Source: Centrapalus pauciflorus (lineage: Eukaryota; Streptophyta; Magnoliopsida; Asterales; Asteraceae). From it: DNA of 64,000 nucleotides. The translations under genes were made by a program, and so were the position numbers. This document shows positions 45,110-57,933 of the stretch, piece by piece (positions within the stretch are counted from its first letter, which is position 1; each line of letters starts with the position of its first letter). Where the stretch lies: NCBI GenBank assembly GCA_020465985.1, contig JAANYP010000174.1, forward strand, positions 1 to 64,000, read 5' to 3'. The notes under the pieces are model-generated. The model had not been told where the DNA came from and made no database searches. It saw only the letters and a program-made list of their open reading frames with translations.

Positions 45110-48100
45110 CCATTTAGTTGAACTAACAACTCAAAGCGTGACTTATCAAAAGCTTTAGTGAATAGATCTGCATTATTATCTTCCGTTGCCACTTTTACGA
45201 GTTTTATTAAATCTTTTTCAGCACAATCACGTATAAAATGATGTCTTATGTCTATGTGCTTTGTTTTACCGTGTTTAACTGGATTATTGGTTATAGCAAT
45301 TGTAGACTGATTATCTATCCTAAGTCAAACCGTAATACCGCATTTGTTGTTGTATCCACAAAACCAGTGAACAGCAACTACCAGCAGCTACATATTTGGC
45401 CTCGCACGTTGACACGGCTACCGAAGTCTGTTTCTTGCATTGCCAGGATACGAGCCTCCCTCCTAGGAACTGACAACCTCCAATTGTTGATTTCCAGTTC
45501 AAGCTGCAACGACCATAGTCAGAATCCGTGTATGCTTCCAATTCCAGATCACCATCAGCGTGATACCAAAGTCCCAGCTTCGGTTTTGACTTGAGGTATC
45601 TCGGAATCCGCTTCACGGCTTTCATATGCATTTTTTTCAGATTAGCTTGAGACCTAGCACAAATACACATAAAAAACATAATGTCAGGTCTAGAAGCAGT
45701 TAAATACATGAGTGACCAACCATGGCTCGATATAGAGTCGGATCCACATCAGTATTAATTTCTGTACCCGGTCCGAGAATGTGATTCACTTGAATCGGAG
45801 TACTGAAGTGAGCGGTCAACTTTGTTTCCTCCATTCCGAAGCTCTCTAGAATATCGTAGACATACTTCGTCTGATGGATAAACATGCCCTCCTTCCTTTG
45901 TTCAACTTGCAAACCCAGAAAGAAGTTTAACTCTCCCATAACACTCATCTCAAACTTTGATTTCATAACCTTCTCAAAATCTTTGCACATCTGTTCGCCT
46001 GATGACCCCTGTTGTCCAAAAGATGAGTTAACAGCATCTCATACCATGCCCTTGGTGCCTGATGCAATCCATACAAAGCCTTATCAAGTCGATATACTCT
46101 GTTAGAATATTTTGGATCAGTAAACCCAGGCGGTTGTTCCATGTACACCAGTTCCTTCACCTTTCCATATAGAAAGGCACTCTTTACGTCAACTTGATAG
46201 ACTTTAAATCCTTTGAAGGATGCAAAGGCCAGAATCAAACGAATTGCCTCGAGCCTGGCCACTGGTGCAAACACCTCGTTGTAATCAATTCCCTCTTCTT
46301 GGTTGAATCTTTTCACCACAAGTCTTGCCTTGTTACGAGTAACTATACCCCCGATCATCTCTCTTGCACTTAAAAACTCATTTGGTTCCAATTGTAACTT
46401 CTCCTCGAGGTACCGGCACTAACTACCACACTTCAAGCTTTATTAATTGTGACAATTCTTTTTGCATGGCTTCAACCCAAGAGTTGTCTTTCAATGCCAT
46501 TTGCACATTCTTTGGCTCTACTTGTGAGATGAAACGTGAATATAAACTTGTTTGATACGCCTTAGAGTCATTGATCATCGACAACAGCACTGTGTTGTTA
46601 TTCACACTACTCCTAGTTCTCACACCTGCATTCAGATTTCCTATGTTGCTCTCAATCGGATGATCCTTGTTTATCCTCGATGTCTCAATCTCATCGAGCC
46701 TAAGATTATCTCCTAAGTTTGATCCTATTTCACCTAACGGGGGTACGACTTCAGACGGTACATTCTCTTCCTCATGATCACTGTCCTCGGAATTAGAAGT
46801 GCATGTCTGATTCTCATTTGTAGGTAACTCAGGTTTATTCTCTGTTGGAGATCTATATTCTGTCATTGTAGGCTCAGAAGTTGATGGAATGCTTGTCCTT
46901 AGAAAACCTTGATTGTCGTCATTCAGGCTTAATAACGAGAAGTCATCCTCCATTGTACCTGCTTGTCCACTAACAGGTATGTTAAATGATTCAAACAATG
47001 AGTCATAATCAAATAACCATTCAGGTGCTGTTTGGGGTTCATGTGAATAACTTGAAACCTCAATGTTAAACCCAATTTCGATCGTACCATTTGTTTTGTT
47101 AAAAACCCTTTTGTTTGGTGAGTTAGGCACATAACCTAGGAAATATCCTTCGTCAGCCGTTTCACCAAACTTAGGTTGATGTTTTGTTTTCAATAAAGTA
47201 CACGGTACCCCAAACGGTTCAAATCCTGTTAATTTAGGTGGTCTTTTATTTAATACTTAATAACAGGTTTTGTTCAGTGACTTGACAGTAAAGACCCGGT
47301 TTAAAACATGACATGCGGTATTCACTGCCTCCCCCCAAAACATGGTAGGAAGCTTTGAATCCGAGAGCATGGTCCTTGCTGCCTCAATCAAAATCATGTT
47401 CTTCCGTTCTGCCACCCCATTTTGTTGTGGCTCATATGATGCACTAAATTGATGCACTATGCCTTTGGATAGGCATATACACCAATTACTGTGTTTTGAA
47501 ATTCTGTTCCATTATTACTCCTGATACGTTTTACCCTCATCCCGTAGGAGTTTTCAACTAGGTCTAAGAACACAATCAACTTTCCAACTGTTTCGTCCTT
47601 CGTATTTAAAAAAGAAAACCCATGAAAAATGTGAGTAATCATCAGTGATAACTATACAATACCAACTACCACCTATACTCATTTTGTTTATAGGTCCGAA
47701 TAGATCCATATGCAACAAATCGAATGTGGAAGCTATCGAGTTATGAGTCTTTGACTTGTGTGACTTCTTGTGTTGTTTGCCTTTCTTGCACGGTACACAC
47801 TTGTCATCAAACTGAAAACTCTTCAGTGGGACACCTTGCACCAGACCAGGTTTAGTGATGTAGTTCATTTTCCTTAGGTGCATGTGTGCCATGCGTTTGT
47901 GCCATAAAATGGATTCTGACTCTGATGCTTTAGATAGAAGACATATTGTTCCCATCAACGAATCCGATTTGTTCTTGTCCGTCATATACAAATCATTCTT
48001 CCTTAGGGCTCTCATCATTATCCACTCTTCGGGTACTTTAAATCCTGGTTTCAGCACTAACGCCTCAGTATCCGTAAATATTACTGAGTTCTTCTTATCA

Positions 48101-48352
48101 CAGATTTGAGATACACTAATGAGATTGTGATCAAGTTTATCAACATGGTAAACTTGATCAAGTGTGATAGTACCATTAGTGACCACTCCAGTACTAGTAA
48201 TGTGTCATCCCTTGTTCCCAGCGAATGATACGAATCCCTTGTTCCCACCCTTGAAGTCTGTGAGCAGACTCCTTTCCCCTGTCATGTGCCTAGAGCAACC
48301 ACTGTCGACGAACCCCCTGTTGTTTAGACCAGTAGTAAGCTCCTGCACATGA
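45110..48352 (-). pseudogene. pol: C1b pol
   Basis: Pieces on -: protease region with DSG codons near 48305 (frame broken); 48186-47554 ([37 protein letters not shown]); 47642-47457 (RSNNGTEFQN, where the second catalytic Asp is Asn); 47457-47257 (NGVAERKN Glu); 47193-46423 (linker into RT start); 46391-45963 (RT fingers, [11 protein letters not shown]); 45990-45700 and 45709-45320 (RT end and RNase H, AYTDSDYGRC); tail to 45110. The YVDD stretch near 46000 is deleted: MCKDFEKV follows LLDNRGHQANR. Clearly dead. Confidence 0.88.
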
Positions 48353-48370
48353 AATAAAACTAGTTAGTTA
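48343..48370 (-). promoter_or_regulatory. C1b gag-pol boundary, stop plus acceptor
   Basis: On -: GATAACTAACTAG, a T-rich run, then ATGTGCAG/GAG. Same arrangement as 486-517. Confidence 0.55.
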
Positions 48371-50730
48371 TCACGGGGAACCCAAGCCATGACTGACTTG
48401 GTAATACCATTCTCATCCACATACGTGAACTCTTTCAAATACCCATCTCTCCTTTCAGTCGACTTGGATGTTTGATTGAGAACCTGTTGTGGTGCTGAGT
48501 GATTTAAATTCTCTTGGCCTTTGGGTAGGCATTTGCTGTTCAGCCCTTGAATAATTTCTATTATAAGGCATTTCAGATTGATATCCCTGGGCTCCACTTG
48601 GTGTCTACTGTCTTAGAGGAGTGTGAGACCTAACTGGAGTGTAAGCCCCTCTAGGTGTCGTACTCCTATAAGCTTGTTGAGGTCCTGATCTAGACTTACT
48701 AGGGACTCTGTTCGGCGAATTAGTCCTAACCACTTCATATGGTCTAACCGACACAGGTATTTGTTTAATTACTGTCTTGGGTGTAGCATTCACAATCTTC
48801 TCGGTGTATTGACAACCACTTGTGCTAGCAACACTAGATACTGGTTTATGTTGTTATGGCTTTCCTACAGCAGGTCTAGACTCTGGTTTAGAGGGTGTAG
48901 ACTCTACTTTTTTATATGGACAGCTAGACGTAACATGTCCCCTCTCATGACATCTAAAGCGAGACATCTTATCAAACGACTTCTTATGAGTTCCCTTTGA
49001 CTTTGGTGTCTCACTAGTGTCAGTTTCTTTCTTTTCAACTACCGTGACTACGTCCTCTTGTTGATTATCAATTTCAGGTTTTGTTTCTCCTAGTTTTTGG
49101 TTACTAGAAGACTACACAAACTTGACCTTCTTAATCTTAGAGTTAGTAGTAGACACCTTAGTTGTTTTGTCCTTATCAGATTCAGTTTCAGTTGTTACCT
49201 CTGACTCGATTGGTTCATCAGTTTTATCCTGAGGTTGAGGCACATAATTATTGTTGAAAGGTGGAGGACTCTCTTGATAGCCTAATCCTACAGGTTTCTT
49301 AGACTGTCGTTGAGCATCTGAGATTTTCCCTAGATTTAGTGATGAGTTCCTAAACTTTTCCAACTTACTATTTACCTCAGCAACCTTGACTTTTGATTCA
49401 GCTAGCTCGACGTCCTTAATGGTAAGTTCTTTGGTTAAAGGCTCAATATGCTCATACATAAGTTCTATCCTGACACATTGTTCACTTAATTTGTCTTTTA
49501 GAATTATAGTATCCTGAGCATCTGCTTTTAGCTTATTCCTAAGATCTTCCTTAATATCTAAGAGACTAGCATTATCTGATTTCAGTGATTGGATTTGAGC
49601 AGTTAAGTTATTATGTGTTTCTAGAACTAAGTTCAACCTATCATTCGAAGTAGCACATAAAACACATAAGTCATGAAATGTAGAAAAGTTCAGAATTACC
49701 CTAGTGTGATCTGATTCCACGTTCGCCATTTGTGCGGCAAACTCTAGAATGGTCTGATTGTCTGACTGCTCCACCAACACTGGACTTGTATCATTCTGTT
49801 CGTTGTCCTCTGTCACTTCCTCTAGTCGTTCATCCTCAGTCTCTGTCACTTCAGCCATGAAGGCTCTAGCGTTTGACTCAGGATGAGTACTGCAATCGTA
49901 AGTCCCATCAAGCTGTCTCTCCGATGATACATTTGTTAACAGACCAACGATGTTAGCTTGATTTCCCGAACTACCAGACTGATATCTTCCCTGAGATTGA
50001 TTCCTACAATTTTCAACTTTGGGTCGTTGACACTCTCGTGCAAAGTGTCCTAATCCTTGGCAGTTATAGCATTTAACCTTGGATTTGTCGTACCTAACTT
50101 TGCTGTTGCCTATGCTCAGATTTCTCCCTGTTCTTTTCATGAACCGCTTGACTCTCTGAGTCACCATGGCCTGTTTCCATTGAAGCTCCATTTCCTCCAA
50201 ATCATCAGGATCCACCTGATCGTAGTCTTCATCCCATAGCGCAGGATCATTTATTTTCCCTTGAACGCAATTGCCGTATGCGGCGACAAATGAAGCCAAA
50301 AGATTCAGATGATCTTCAGCTGATTTTGCGCTCATTGGCATCCTTGTGTATCCTTGAGATGTAGATGCCAATTGAGTTGGCTTTTCTTCCGGTTTGGAAA
50401 ACCCTAAGAATGCCCTACTGCTTGATTCTTCTACAGCTATTGGAATTGAATCTTCTCCTCAGAAGAAAGCTGTGGCTCCCGACTTCATATCACCACCAAT
50501 CGATGGTTTTGTCTTCCCAAAAGACATTTCAGGATCTTGAACCTGCTCAACCTCCCTTTCTGTTTTCTGTATTTTTAAATTATAATCCCTCAGCGTTCCA
50601 ACTACTCCTTCAAGAGTGAGAGTCTCGAACTTCTCTTCATCATGCTTAATTAACGCAGTATACATTTTCCATCTTGCCGGTAAAGCATCTAGAAGCTTTT
50701 CAATTTTCTCAGTCTCTTGATAAACAACAT
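48364..50730 (-). pseudogene. gag: C1b gag
   Basis: Starts at the LTR junction in mid-gag: EKIEKLLDALPARWK and MYTALIKHDEEKFETLTLEG (50715-50600) is a UBN2-type gag block. A frameshift near 50460 and a stop lead to 50371-49112 (419 codons), with the zinc knuckle CYNCQGLGHFARECQRP, a coiled-coil region (SLKSDNASLLDIKEDLRNKL) and QSKKPVGLGYQESPPPF. The second knuckle (CHERGHVTSSC-like, about 48960-48900) and the SR-rich tail lie in 48793-48605 and 48597-48364 after more breaks. It ends KSVMAWVPRDN. Confidence 0.87.
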
Positions 50731-51344
50731 TGTTGTAAGGTCTTCACACTACGGATCTATCTAGACGCGAGACACACCAACGAGTGCGGAATCCTCGTTA
50801 GCGGCTTGACAGATATATCACACGCACGGAACACGGAGACTGCCATAGCATTGTACGAACGACTATGAACGAACCTAAGCAAATGATTCTCTCCGAAAAC
50901 ACACAGATTGCTAATAAACTCGAGATCGCCTTCTGCTAATCGCTCACCGGAATTCTGCAAAAGTCTGCTAATCATTCGAGTTAATCTGTAAATTTAGTGA
51001 CCTATTCAAGTTTGTCATGGGACAAATTCGAACCAGGCCCAAGGCCCATTCGAATTTGTCCACCTGACAAATTCGATTTACCTTCATGCTAAATTCGAAT
51101 TTAACCTAAATTCGAATTTCACATGTCAAACTTCTATTTGAATATATGTTTTAACTTATGTTTGAATTAATCTTTGAACTTTATGTTTGAACTTCTTGTA
51201 AAATGTTACACTAAGTTCAAACATACAAACAATAAATATCAAACACATAAAATCACATATATCAAACACTAGTTAATATTCAATGACTTACACAAAATGT
51301 TAACACAACTTAGACTGCTATCGTCACACAAGGTGTACCAACAG
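50731..51344 (-). repeat. 3' LTR of C1c
   Basis: TGTTGGTACACC on - (from 51344) to CTTACAACA (50731), 614 bp, with perfect TGTTG / CAACA inverted ends. Matches the C1a LTR; TTCGAA-type motifs cluster at 50980-51120. The PPT GGGGAGTC lies at 51345-51352. Confidence 0.9.
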
Positions 51345-51383
51345 ACTCCCCTTGACGATAGCTTCTAACTATTTATATTTTGA

Positions 51384-51965
51384 TTAGGTACTAGAACTAT
51401 ATGGACTGCTACCTGCATATAGTCCTGCATCTATACAAACCTTTACTACCTTTTGGTACTTCCTGGCGTCATACCTCCATCCTTCATGAAAAAAGATAGG
51501 TTGATCATTCAGCTTCTTCAGGTCGTCCTTCGATAAGTTTATTAGATGCAACGGATCATACACTCGCAAAATTACTTTGTCTTCTTTATCTTCCATTATT
51601 GCTTCAGCAGTATCGTTATCTATGTACCACCACTTCATGTTACTGAGAACATCTTGTGGCATGGACTTCATTGGCACCTTCTTTAGACACCTGACGGGCT
51701 TATGCACCATACTAGCCCATGGCCTTCCCGTATGGGGGTCTATTCTTGTCTCATCTTCTACTCTCTTGCCTGATATTGGCTTGAGCCTTTCGAACTTTCC
51801 GGACCGACCCTCTTTTCTGATTATCTTTGCGATCACTTCAGCATAAGGGTCGTTTCCATTGTTGATCAATTTTTTCCCGGCTAATTCCTTCACTTCTACC
51901 TTTGGCAATGTATTAAATACTTTATGCGTACGCCTCAGGTACTGGAGTCCATCTCTCCTCTTCAT
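51384..51965 (-). CDS. aORF C-terminal domain, C1c
   Basis: 193 codons equal to the last part of the C1a aORF: RRDGLQYLRRTHKVFNTLP, RKEGRSGKFERLKPISG, RIDPHTGRPWASMVHKPVR, DPLHLINLSKDDLKKL, and ending GLYAGSSPYSSST. Upstream it is cut by a TGA near 52011, also present in C1d, and by a frameshift. Conservation of this tail between copies whose rest has drifted suggests past selection on it. Function unknown. Confidence 0.78.
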   Translation of the reverse strand: MKRRDGLQYLRRTHKVFNTLPKVEVKELAGKKLINNGNDPYAEVIAKIIRKEGRSGKFERLKPISGKRVEDETRIDPHTGRPWASMVHKPVRCLKKVPMKSMPQDVLSNMKWWYIDNDTAEAIMEDKEDKVILRVYDPLHLINLSKDDLKKLNDQPIFFHEGWRYDARKYQKVVKVCIDAGLYAGSSPYSSST

Positions 51966-52104
51966 AATGAATAACTGCAGTTCTCTGTCAAAGAACCAGC
52001 TAATAATACCTCATGAGAGACTTTCTGCCCTCGAAATTCTCATTTTCTTCTTCATCTTCGGCTTTTCTTTCTTTTCTTCTTTCTTGAACCACGGATTCAT
52101 TAAA

Positions 52105-53286
52105 TCAGCCCTGGATGGCTCCTTTTCTAGCTTCTTCAAGTTCAGAGTCTTCGACCGAGGCTATTTTGATCTCATCTATATCAATCACATTGTGATTATC
52201 TCGCACATATAACTCCATGATAGGCTGTGAATTGACAATCACTTCGTTGACATTATCGTCCTCGTCTTCTATCACTTCATCATCAGATCTGCAATCGACT
52301 ATATCCTCCGGTACGAATTCTCCTTCCTCCAACTCCTCTATCTCTTCTTCAAAATCAAATTCCATTACTTCTTCCTCAATATCTCTCAAGGCGTCTATCA
52401 TTTTGCTTTCATAAGTCTTTGAAGAACCAGCCTCACCCCCTTCTCCTCCTTCAACACCACTTTGACTAGGCTCCCCCTGAAGTTCAGCATATAGAGCAGC
52501 AGGAAAATCTACTGGCTCACTCTCTTTTGGTGCAATGGTATCATTGCCATCGTCATCACCTTCCCTTCGCTGCTCCTCAACATCTCTACAACTTGTCTCC
52601 CCCTGAGCTTTTAGATTTTTCATTAGCTGCTCAATAAGGGACATCATTGTTTTGAATTCTGCTGCTTGATCTGCAACAAAAGTTTTAAGCTCAAGATTCT
52701 CTTTTTCAATCTTTCCAACATATTTCTTCAACTCAGCATTATCTTTGTCAACATTGGCGTTATGCGCCTGTATTTCCCCGATAGCTTAAGTCAACTGAAA
52801 AATTTGGACTTGTTGGAAGTCAACCCTGCTCCTGAGCTCAGAAAACCTTTGATTATCTGTGAAGGTTGATGAAGTGGTTGGAATTGATTGGATGGGAGTT
52901 GGGATGATTGGTGAGGGAATGGATGTTTGAACAGGTGGTGGTGGTGGCGGAATGGATGTTGGTTCTGATGACTGAGCGGTAGGCATTTCTGGCTCAGAAG
53001 CAGAGGCTGATGAAGCTCCCTGCATAAAACGGTGCCTTTTAGCCCTATGCCTAGGTACCAAAGGAATAGGATCCTCAGCCTCGAAGTCCGAGTCATCCGC
53101 ATCTGAATCTCTTGATGCTCTTCTCCTTCTAGGTTCTTCATCAATCACTACTAACCTCGATCCATATGTGCCTATGTGAATAGACGGATCTTCTGTCACT
53201 GTGGTTGGTGCCTCATCCTCTAGTTCTGCTGCTTCTTCTGACTCAGATTCTGAAGTTGTCAATGCTTGATCTGCTTCCTCAGGCAT
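52105..53286 (-). pseudogene. aORF middle part, C1c
   Basis: 53286-52786 (acidic, then HRAKRHRFMQG and a Pro-rich stretch), a stop before the coiled coil, then 52731-52105 (IEKENLELKTFVADQAAEFK, SLIEQLMKNLKAQGETS, acidic EEEIEELEEGEFVPED). Order and composition match 7177-8400. Frameshifts lie near 53290 and 52115. Confidence 0.75.
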
Positions 53287-53294
53287 GTATTCAT

Positions 53295-54413
53295 CTATCT
53301 GTCAGTAAATTTCATCGTCATCTGCTGGAGGTTCCAGAATATTTCCAATAAGCTCAGACGTAATTTCCTCATTGGCATGCGGCCCCTGCGCCCATAGTTC
53401 TTCCAAAGTTTTACCCTTGGATCAGAGACGGGTGCTGCACTTGACGGGCCAGCCTCTTCTGGCTCTTGCACGCTTCTCACAAAAGCCCTAGAAGCCTGAG
53501 TTCGACGAGCTGATGGTTGTTGCCTCCTCCTTCGTTGCTGAGGCCTAGGCTGTTGCGGTTGTTGTTGTTGTTGTTGTTGTTGCGGCTGCTGTGGCATTTG
53601 AACTTCCCCTGCCCAGTTTGCACCTTTGGGGACTTGAAAATCTGGAATAATGACTGCACCGAAAAGTGGTGCCTCTACCGGCCTAGCGAAAGCACCTCTG
53701 TGTGCTTGGCAATCTGCAAATATCCTTTTATCAATAACAACAACACTTTGAAGATCGTTAAGCTGCGGCAAGTTCGGCAGGAAATATCTTATCAACATCA
53801 TTACAAATCTCGGATATAAAAAAAATCTTTTTCGTGCCGGAGCCGTTATTTGATGAACGAACTCTGCAAAGAACATCTTTGAATAGCTGAATCTCTGATT
53901 GTAGACCAGCGCGATCATCCCCGACTGAATTTTTGAAACGATATAATCAAACCCTGCTTTCTTGGTAGCAAAATACACCATAAAGACTTGTGCGAGATAT
54001 CTCCATTGACTGATCAGCCCACTCTTCATGTATGAGGACTTAGTCACATCCAAACTATATCCCATTCTGATAAATGCAGCTTGCCTGATTGCTAACGGAA
54101 AGTCAATTGGCCCATTTTCTTGCTCTGGAGAGCCTAGCTGCAATACTCGACGCAACACGTCAGCTGAAAACACTAGAGGGTGTCCAGCAATCCTCGTCCT
54201 TAATACTGTTGGAATAACAGTACAATCAACTGGTGAATGATCCCAAAATTCACGAACGTATGGGATTACTATCTGAATGTTATGCGACAGTGCGTAAGAA
54301 ATCCTCGAACCGACCAAAAAATCCACCATTTGGCGGTATGCTTGAGCCTCAGGCAGCTCCTGGTCAGGAGAAATGACCATATTATGCTTTTGAATAAAAG
54401 CTCTATCTGCCAT
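53295..54413 (-). CDS. aORF N-terminal domain, C1c
   Basis: Starts at ATG 54413 (MADRAFIQKHNMVISPDQEL); the in-frame ATG at 54518 lies within the candidate intron. Conserved blocks: GSRISYALSHNIQIVIPYV, REFWDHSPVDCTV, TRIAGHPLVFSADVLRRVL, RMGYSLDVTKSSYMKSGL, FVHQITAPARKRFF. It then has a Gln-rich run and ARRTQASRAF. The last 40 codons are out of frame relative to C1a. No catalytic motif, signal peptide or membrane helix is seen. Confidence 0.78.
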   Translation of the reverse strand: MADRAFIQKHNMVISPDQELPEAQAYRQMVDFLVGSRISYALSHNIQIVIPYVREFWDHSPVDCTVIPTVLRTRIAGHPLVFSADVLRRVLQLGSPEQENGPIDFPLAIRQAAFIRMGYSLDVTKSSYMKSGLISQWRYLAQVFMVYFATKKAGFDYIVSKIQSGMIALVYNQRFSYSKMFFAEFVHQITAPARKRFFLYPRFVMMLIRYFLPNLPQLNDLQSVVVIDKRIFADCQAHRGAFARPVEAPLFGAVIIPDFQVPKGANWAGEVQMPQQPQQQQQQQQPQQPRPQQRRRRQQPSARRTQASRAFVRSVQEPEEAGPSSAAPVSDPRVKLWKNYGRRGRMPMRKLRLSLLEIFWNLQQMTMKFTDR

Positions 54414-54415
54414 AT

Positions 54416-54930
54416 CTGCACAATAAAGAATATAAAATATTAGAATTATCCATATAAACATAAACTTGTTTAAATTCAAACTTGTTTTATCTTGGACTTG
54501 TGTAAGTACCAAATCCAACTTATATGGATTTCTACAAGTTTAACTTAATTTTTAAGAAAATAATTCGAATATAATGGTAAACTCGAATGAGAATTTCGAA
54601 ACAACCATAGTTTCGAATTTATTGGTTGATTCGAGTTTAATGACAAACTCGAATCAACGATCAAATTCGAACTTATGAACAAAGTCGAACATGTCAGTTT
54701 GAATGACAACAAAAATCCAAGATTTCAACCATTTTAGACTTAGAAAATTACATCCATTAGTCCTAATAGGTTCTAATCAAAGATATTTGTAATCAATTTG
54801 ATGTTTCACCGGTTCAAAGTTTATTATTTTGAAATACAAACTTCACACCATGAAAACTTCAAAATCGAGTGATTTTGGCTCAAATGGAGTCTAAAACCAC
54901 CTAAATCTTGTACAATACTGTTGATTATAC
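54416..54930 (-). other. candidate 5'-UTR intron of aORF, C1c
   Basis: Donor AAG/GTATAATCAA (54930) and acceptor TTTATTGTGCAG (ending 54416), then AT and the ATG. Same design as 5531-6133. Confidence 0.5.
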
Positions 54931-55088
54931 CTTGATTTGTTAGTAGTCTCGAACACAAATGGACAAAAAATCGACAAATAGTAGAAAACTCGAATACGGA
55001 AAAGTCGAACACACAAACTCGAAATCTCTCAGACTAAACTCGAAGGCTCAAATTCGAAAGTAGGTGATAATGACTTGTCACTGTTGAC

Positions 55089-55097
55089 CTATTTATA
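55089..55097 (-). promoter_or_regulatory. candidate internal TATA box for aORF, C1c
   Basis: TATAAATAG on -, followed by GTCAACAG as in C1a (5364). 676 bp upstream of the ATG. Confidence 0.5.
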
Positions 55098-55828
55098 CTA
55101 TCCACCTTCGAGTTTGTGACATCTTTCGAATTTAATGCCAAACTCGAAGTCCCTGCCACATTCGGACATGCATTTCATTTCGAATTTAGCTTAAAGTCGA
55201 ATTTGAACTTGAAAATTTTGAAAATTTTGAAAATCTTTGAAACAAATTCAACTTTTACAACTTTTTCGTGTAACGGAATAAACTATGCCAAATCTTTTAC
55301 CCTACGCACAATATTTTCACGCAGTGTTTATTTTATTCAACTAGGAATGCATCCTCAGTAATTTTGACCTTTTTCCTAAGTAAAAATAAAATAAAAATGA
55401 AGTAAAAAGTAAAAAATAAAATAGAATAAATTAAAGTTAAAATTGTGAACAAAAATTAAACTTAGACTAATCGAGATTATTTTAAAATATACAACCTATA
55501 CTAAACACTTAACATAATATTTTTGGCGAGTATAGTCAAAGAAATGTTAAATCAGATAGCGGTGTCAAATACGCACTTTCAGTATTGAAACTTTCACACT
55601 TAGGAATTTTTGATTTCTTTTTATTGTTTGTCGTGACACACATTTCTAGCCGATTGTTGGTATTATTTTCCCTTTAAACATGTTACACGTCGGAATATCC
55701 CTTGGCCATTTTATTTATCAAGAAATTACCTTACGTGACTCACACCTAGACAAATTTTTATGATCAAGGCATACACACAATGATTTTAACTTTTTGGTAT
55801 TGCAAACTTTCTTTAAAAGGCAAGCATC

Positions 55829-56015
55829 GGACACAGGTCTGTATTTACATACAACAAAGTGTCTTAGTTTGACTTAAGGTTTATTTTTAAAGCTAGCAAG
55901 ACAGCGGTGACAGGTCTGTACCGACGTACAACAAAGCGACTTATCTTGCTAACTCGAATCAAAATAGAGGCAACAGGTATGTACTTACGTACAACAGAGT
56001 TACTTGTTTTGACTC
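55829..56015 (-). ncRNA. three tandem conserved hairpins, C1c
   Basis: On -, hairpins at 56015-55956, 55954-55891 and 55865-55829. The middle outer stem is AGTTAGCAAGA / TCTTGCTAGCT with one G-U pair, where C1a has GTTAGCAGA / TCTGCTAAC: both sides changed together. The first has GAGTCAAAA / TTTTGATTC. Confidence 0.6.
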
Positions 56016-56535
56016 TCAATTCAGTATCATGATTTTTCAATTCTTTCCATTTCTTTAAGATGTATAAGGTGTTGCTATACATCCCCAGAAAGTTTGCATA
56101 CCTCATTTAGAATCAAAGTTTGTATGTCTCTAACATAAAAATTAAGACCAATTGGTCATACATCTAAGTTAGTGACACGTCTGACTTTTTCATGAATATT
56201 TTATTAGCCTTGAGACTCCTATATATATTATGTCTACCAACACATCATACAAGATAATGTATAACACTTAGAATTATAGGTGCATTATTTGTGAAAGATA
56301 AACACTTAGAGATTGTAAGGACTGTGCTAATTTTCGTCACTTTGAACCTATGCGTCTAAGACTTAACTCATTTTCTGATATTCTCTTTTTTTTCTGTTTT
56401 TCATAAGTAAAAGTAAGAAAATATATTAGCCTACTAACTTACTATAAAAGGAAACTATCCTAAGTTACCACACTTACTATAAAAAGAAAGAAAGACTACT
56501 GCTATAAAAAGAAATAAAACTCTACTAAGGTCAAT

Positions 56536-57831
56536 TCACTCTGGATTACGCATTCCATTTAGTTGAATCAAATACTCAAAACGTGACTTATCAAAAGCTT
56601 TGGTAAATAAATCAGCATTATTATCATCCGTTGCCACTTTTACCAGCTTGATTAAGTTCTTTTCAGCACAATCACGTATAAAATGATGCCTTATGTCTAT
56701 CTGCTTGGTTTTATTATGCTTAACTGGATTATTAGTAATAGCAATTGTTGACTGGTTATCTATCCTAATAGGAGTATGAGTGTAAGTCAAACCGTGATCC
56801 CGCAATTGTTGTTGTATCCATAGAACCTGTGAACATCAACTACCAGCAGCAATATATTCGGCCTCGCACGTTGACACGGCTACCGAAGTCTGTTTCTTGC
56901 ATTGCCAGGAAACAAGTCTTCCTCCTAGGAACTGACAACCTCCAGTTATTGACTTGCGCATCAAGCTGCATCCTCCGTAGTCTGAATCCTTTAACGCCTC
57001 CAATTCCAGATCGCCCTCCGCGTGATACCAAAGTCCCAGCTTCGGTTTCGACTTGAGGTATCGTAGAATCCGCTTCACAGCTGTCATGTGCATCTCTTTC
57101 GGATTAGCTTGAAACCTAGCACAAATACAAACAACAAACATAATATCAGGTCTAGAAGCAGTTAAATACATAAGTGACCCAATCATGGCCCGGTATAACG
57201 TCGGATCCACATCGGTATCACTTTCAGTACCCGGTCCGAGATTATGATTCACTTGAATCGGCGTGCTGAAATGAGCTGTCAGTTTTGTCCCTTCCATCCC
57301 GAAGCGCTCTAATATGTCGTAGACATACTTCATCTGATGGATAAACATGCCCTTCTTCTTTTGGTCAACTTGCAAACCCAGAAGGAAGTTCAACTCACCC
57401 ATTGCACTCATCTCGAACTTTGACTTCATCACCTTTTCAAAATCCTTGCACATTTGCTCGTCTGATGATCCAAAGATGATATCATCGACGTACACTTGTA
57501 CCAAGATGAAATGTTATCCTTTTCGCTTCACGAAAAGCGTACAATCTATCCTCCCTCTTTCAAACCCGTTGTCTAGAAGATGGTTGGATAGAGTCTCGTA
57601 CCATGCCCTTGGTGCTTGATGCAATCCATACCGAGCCTTATCTAATCGATATACTCTGTCTGGATTTTTCAGATCTGTAAACCCGGGCGGCTGTTCCACA
57701 TACACCAGTTCCTTCACTTTCCCATAAAGGAAAGCACTCTTAACATCTAGTTGATAAACCTTAAAACCCTTGAAGGAAGCAAAAGCCAGAAACAAACGGA
57801 TGGCTTCAAGCCTTGCCACTGGCGCGAACAC
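56536..57831 (-). pseudogene. pol: C1c pol, reverse transcriptase and RNase H
   Basis: 57831-57514 ([33 protein letters not shown]), 57504-56836 ([17 protein letters not shown] active site, [19 protein letters not shown], and RNase H, where the catalytic [10 protein letters not shown] of C1a reads EALKDSDYGG), and 56805-56536 ([27 protein letters not shown], end NGMRNPE). A stop and a small frameshift separate the first two. Confidence 0.9.
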
Positions 57832-57933
57832 CTCATTGTAATCGATTCCTTCCTGTTGGTTGAAACCCTTTACAACTAACCTTGCTTTTTTGCGAGTGAC
57901 TATACCCCGATCATCTCTCTTGCACTTAAAAAC

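Larger units (their letters stand above)
43713..50730 (-). mobile_element. Sirevirus-like copia, copy C1b (gag to post-pol spacer)
   Basis: On -: gag from 50730, pol to 45110, spacer with triple hairpin to 43713. It lacks the early gag, PBS and 5' LTR on one side (the C1c LTR abuts mid-gag at 50730) and the aORF and 3' LTR on the other. Heavily frameshifted. Confidence 0.88.
54931..56535 (-). other. C1c spacer with internal promoter region
   Basis: Counterpart of 3887-5530. TTCGAA-type motifs at 54950-55200, pentanucleotide A-rich runs at 55380-55430, triple hairpin at 55829-56015. No ORF. Confidence 0.7.
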
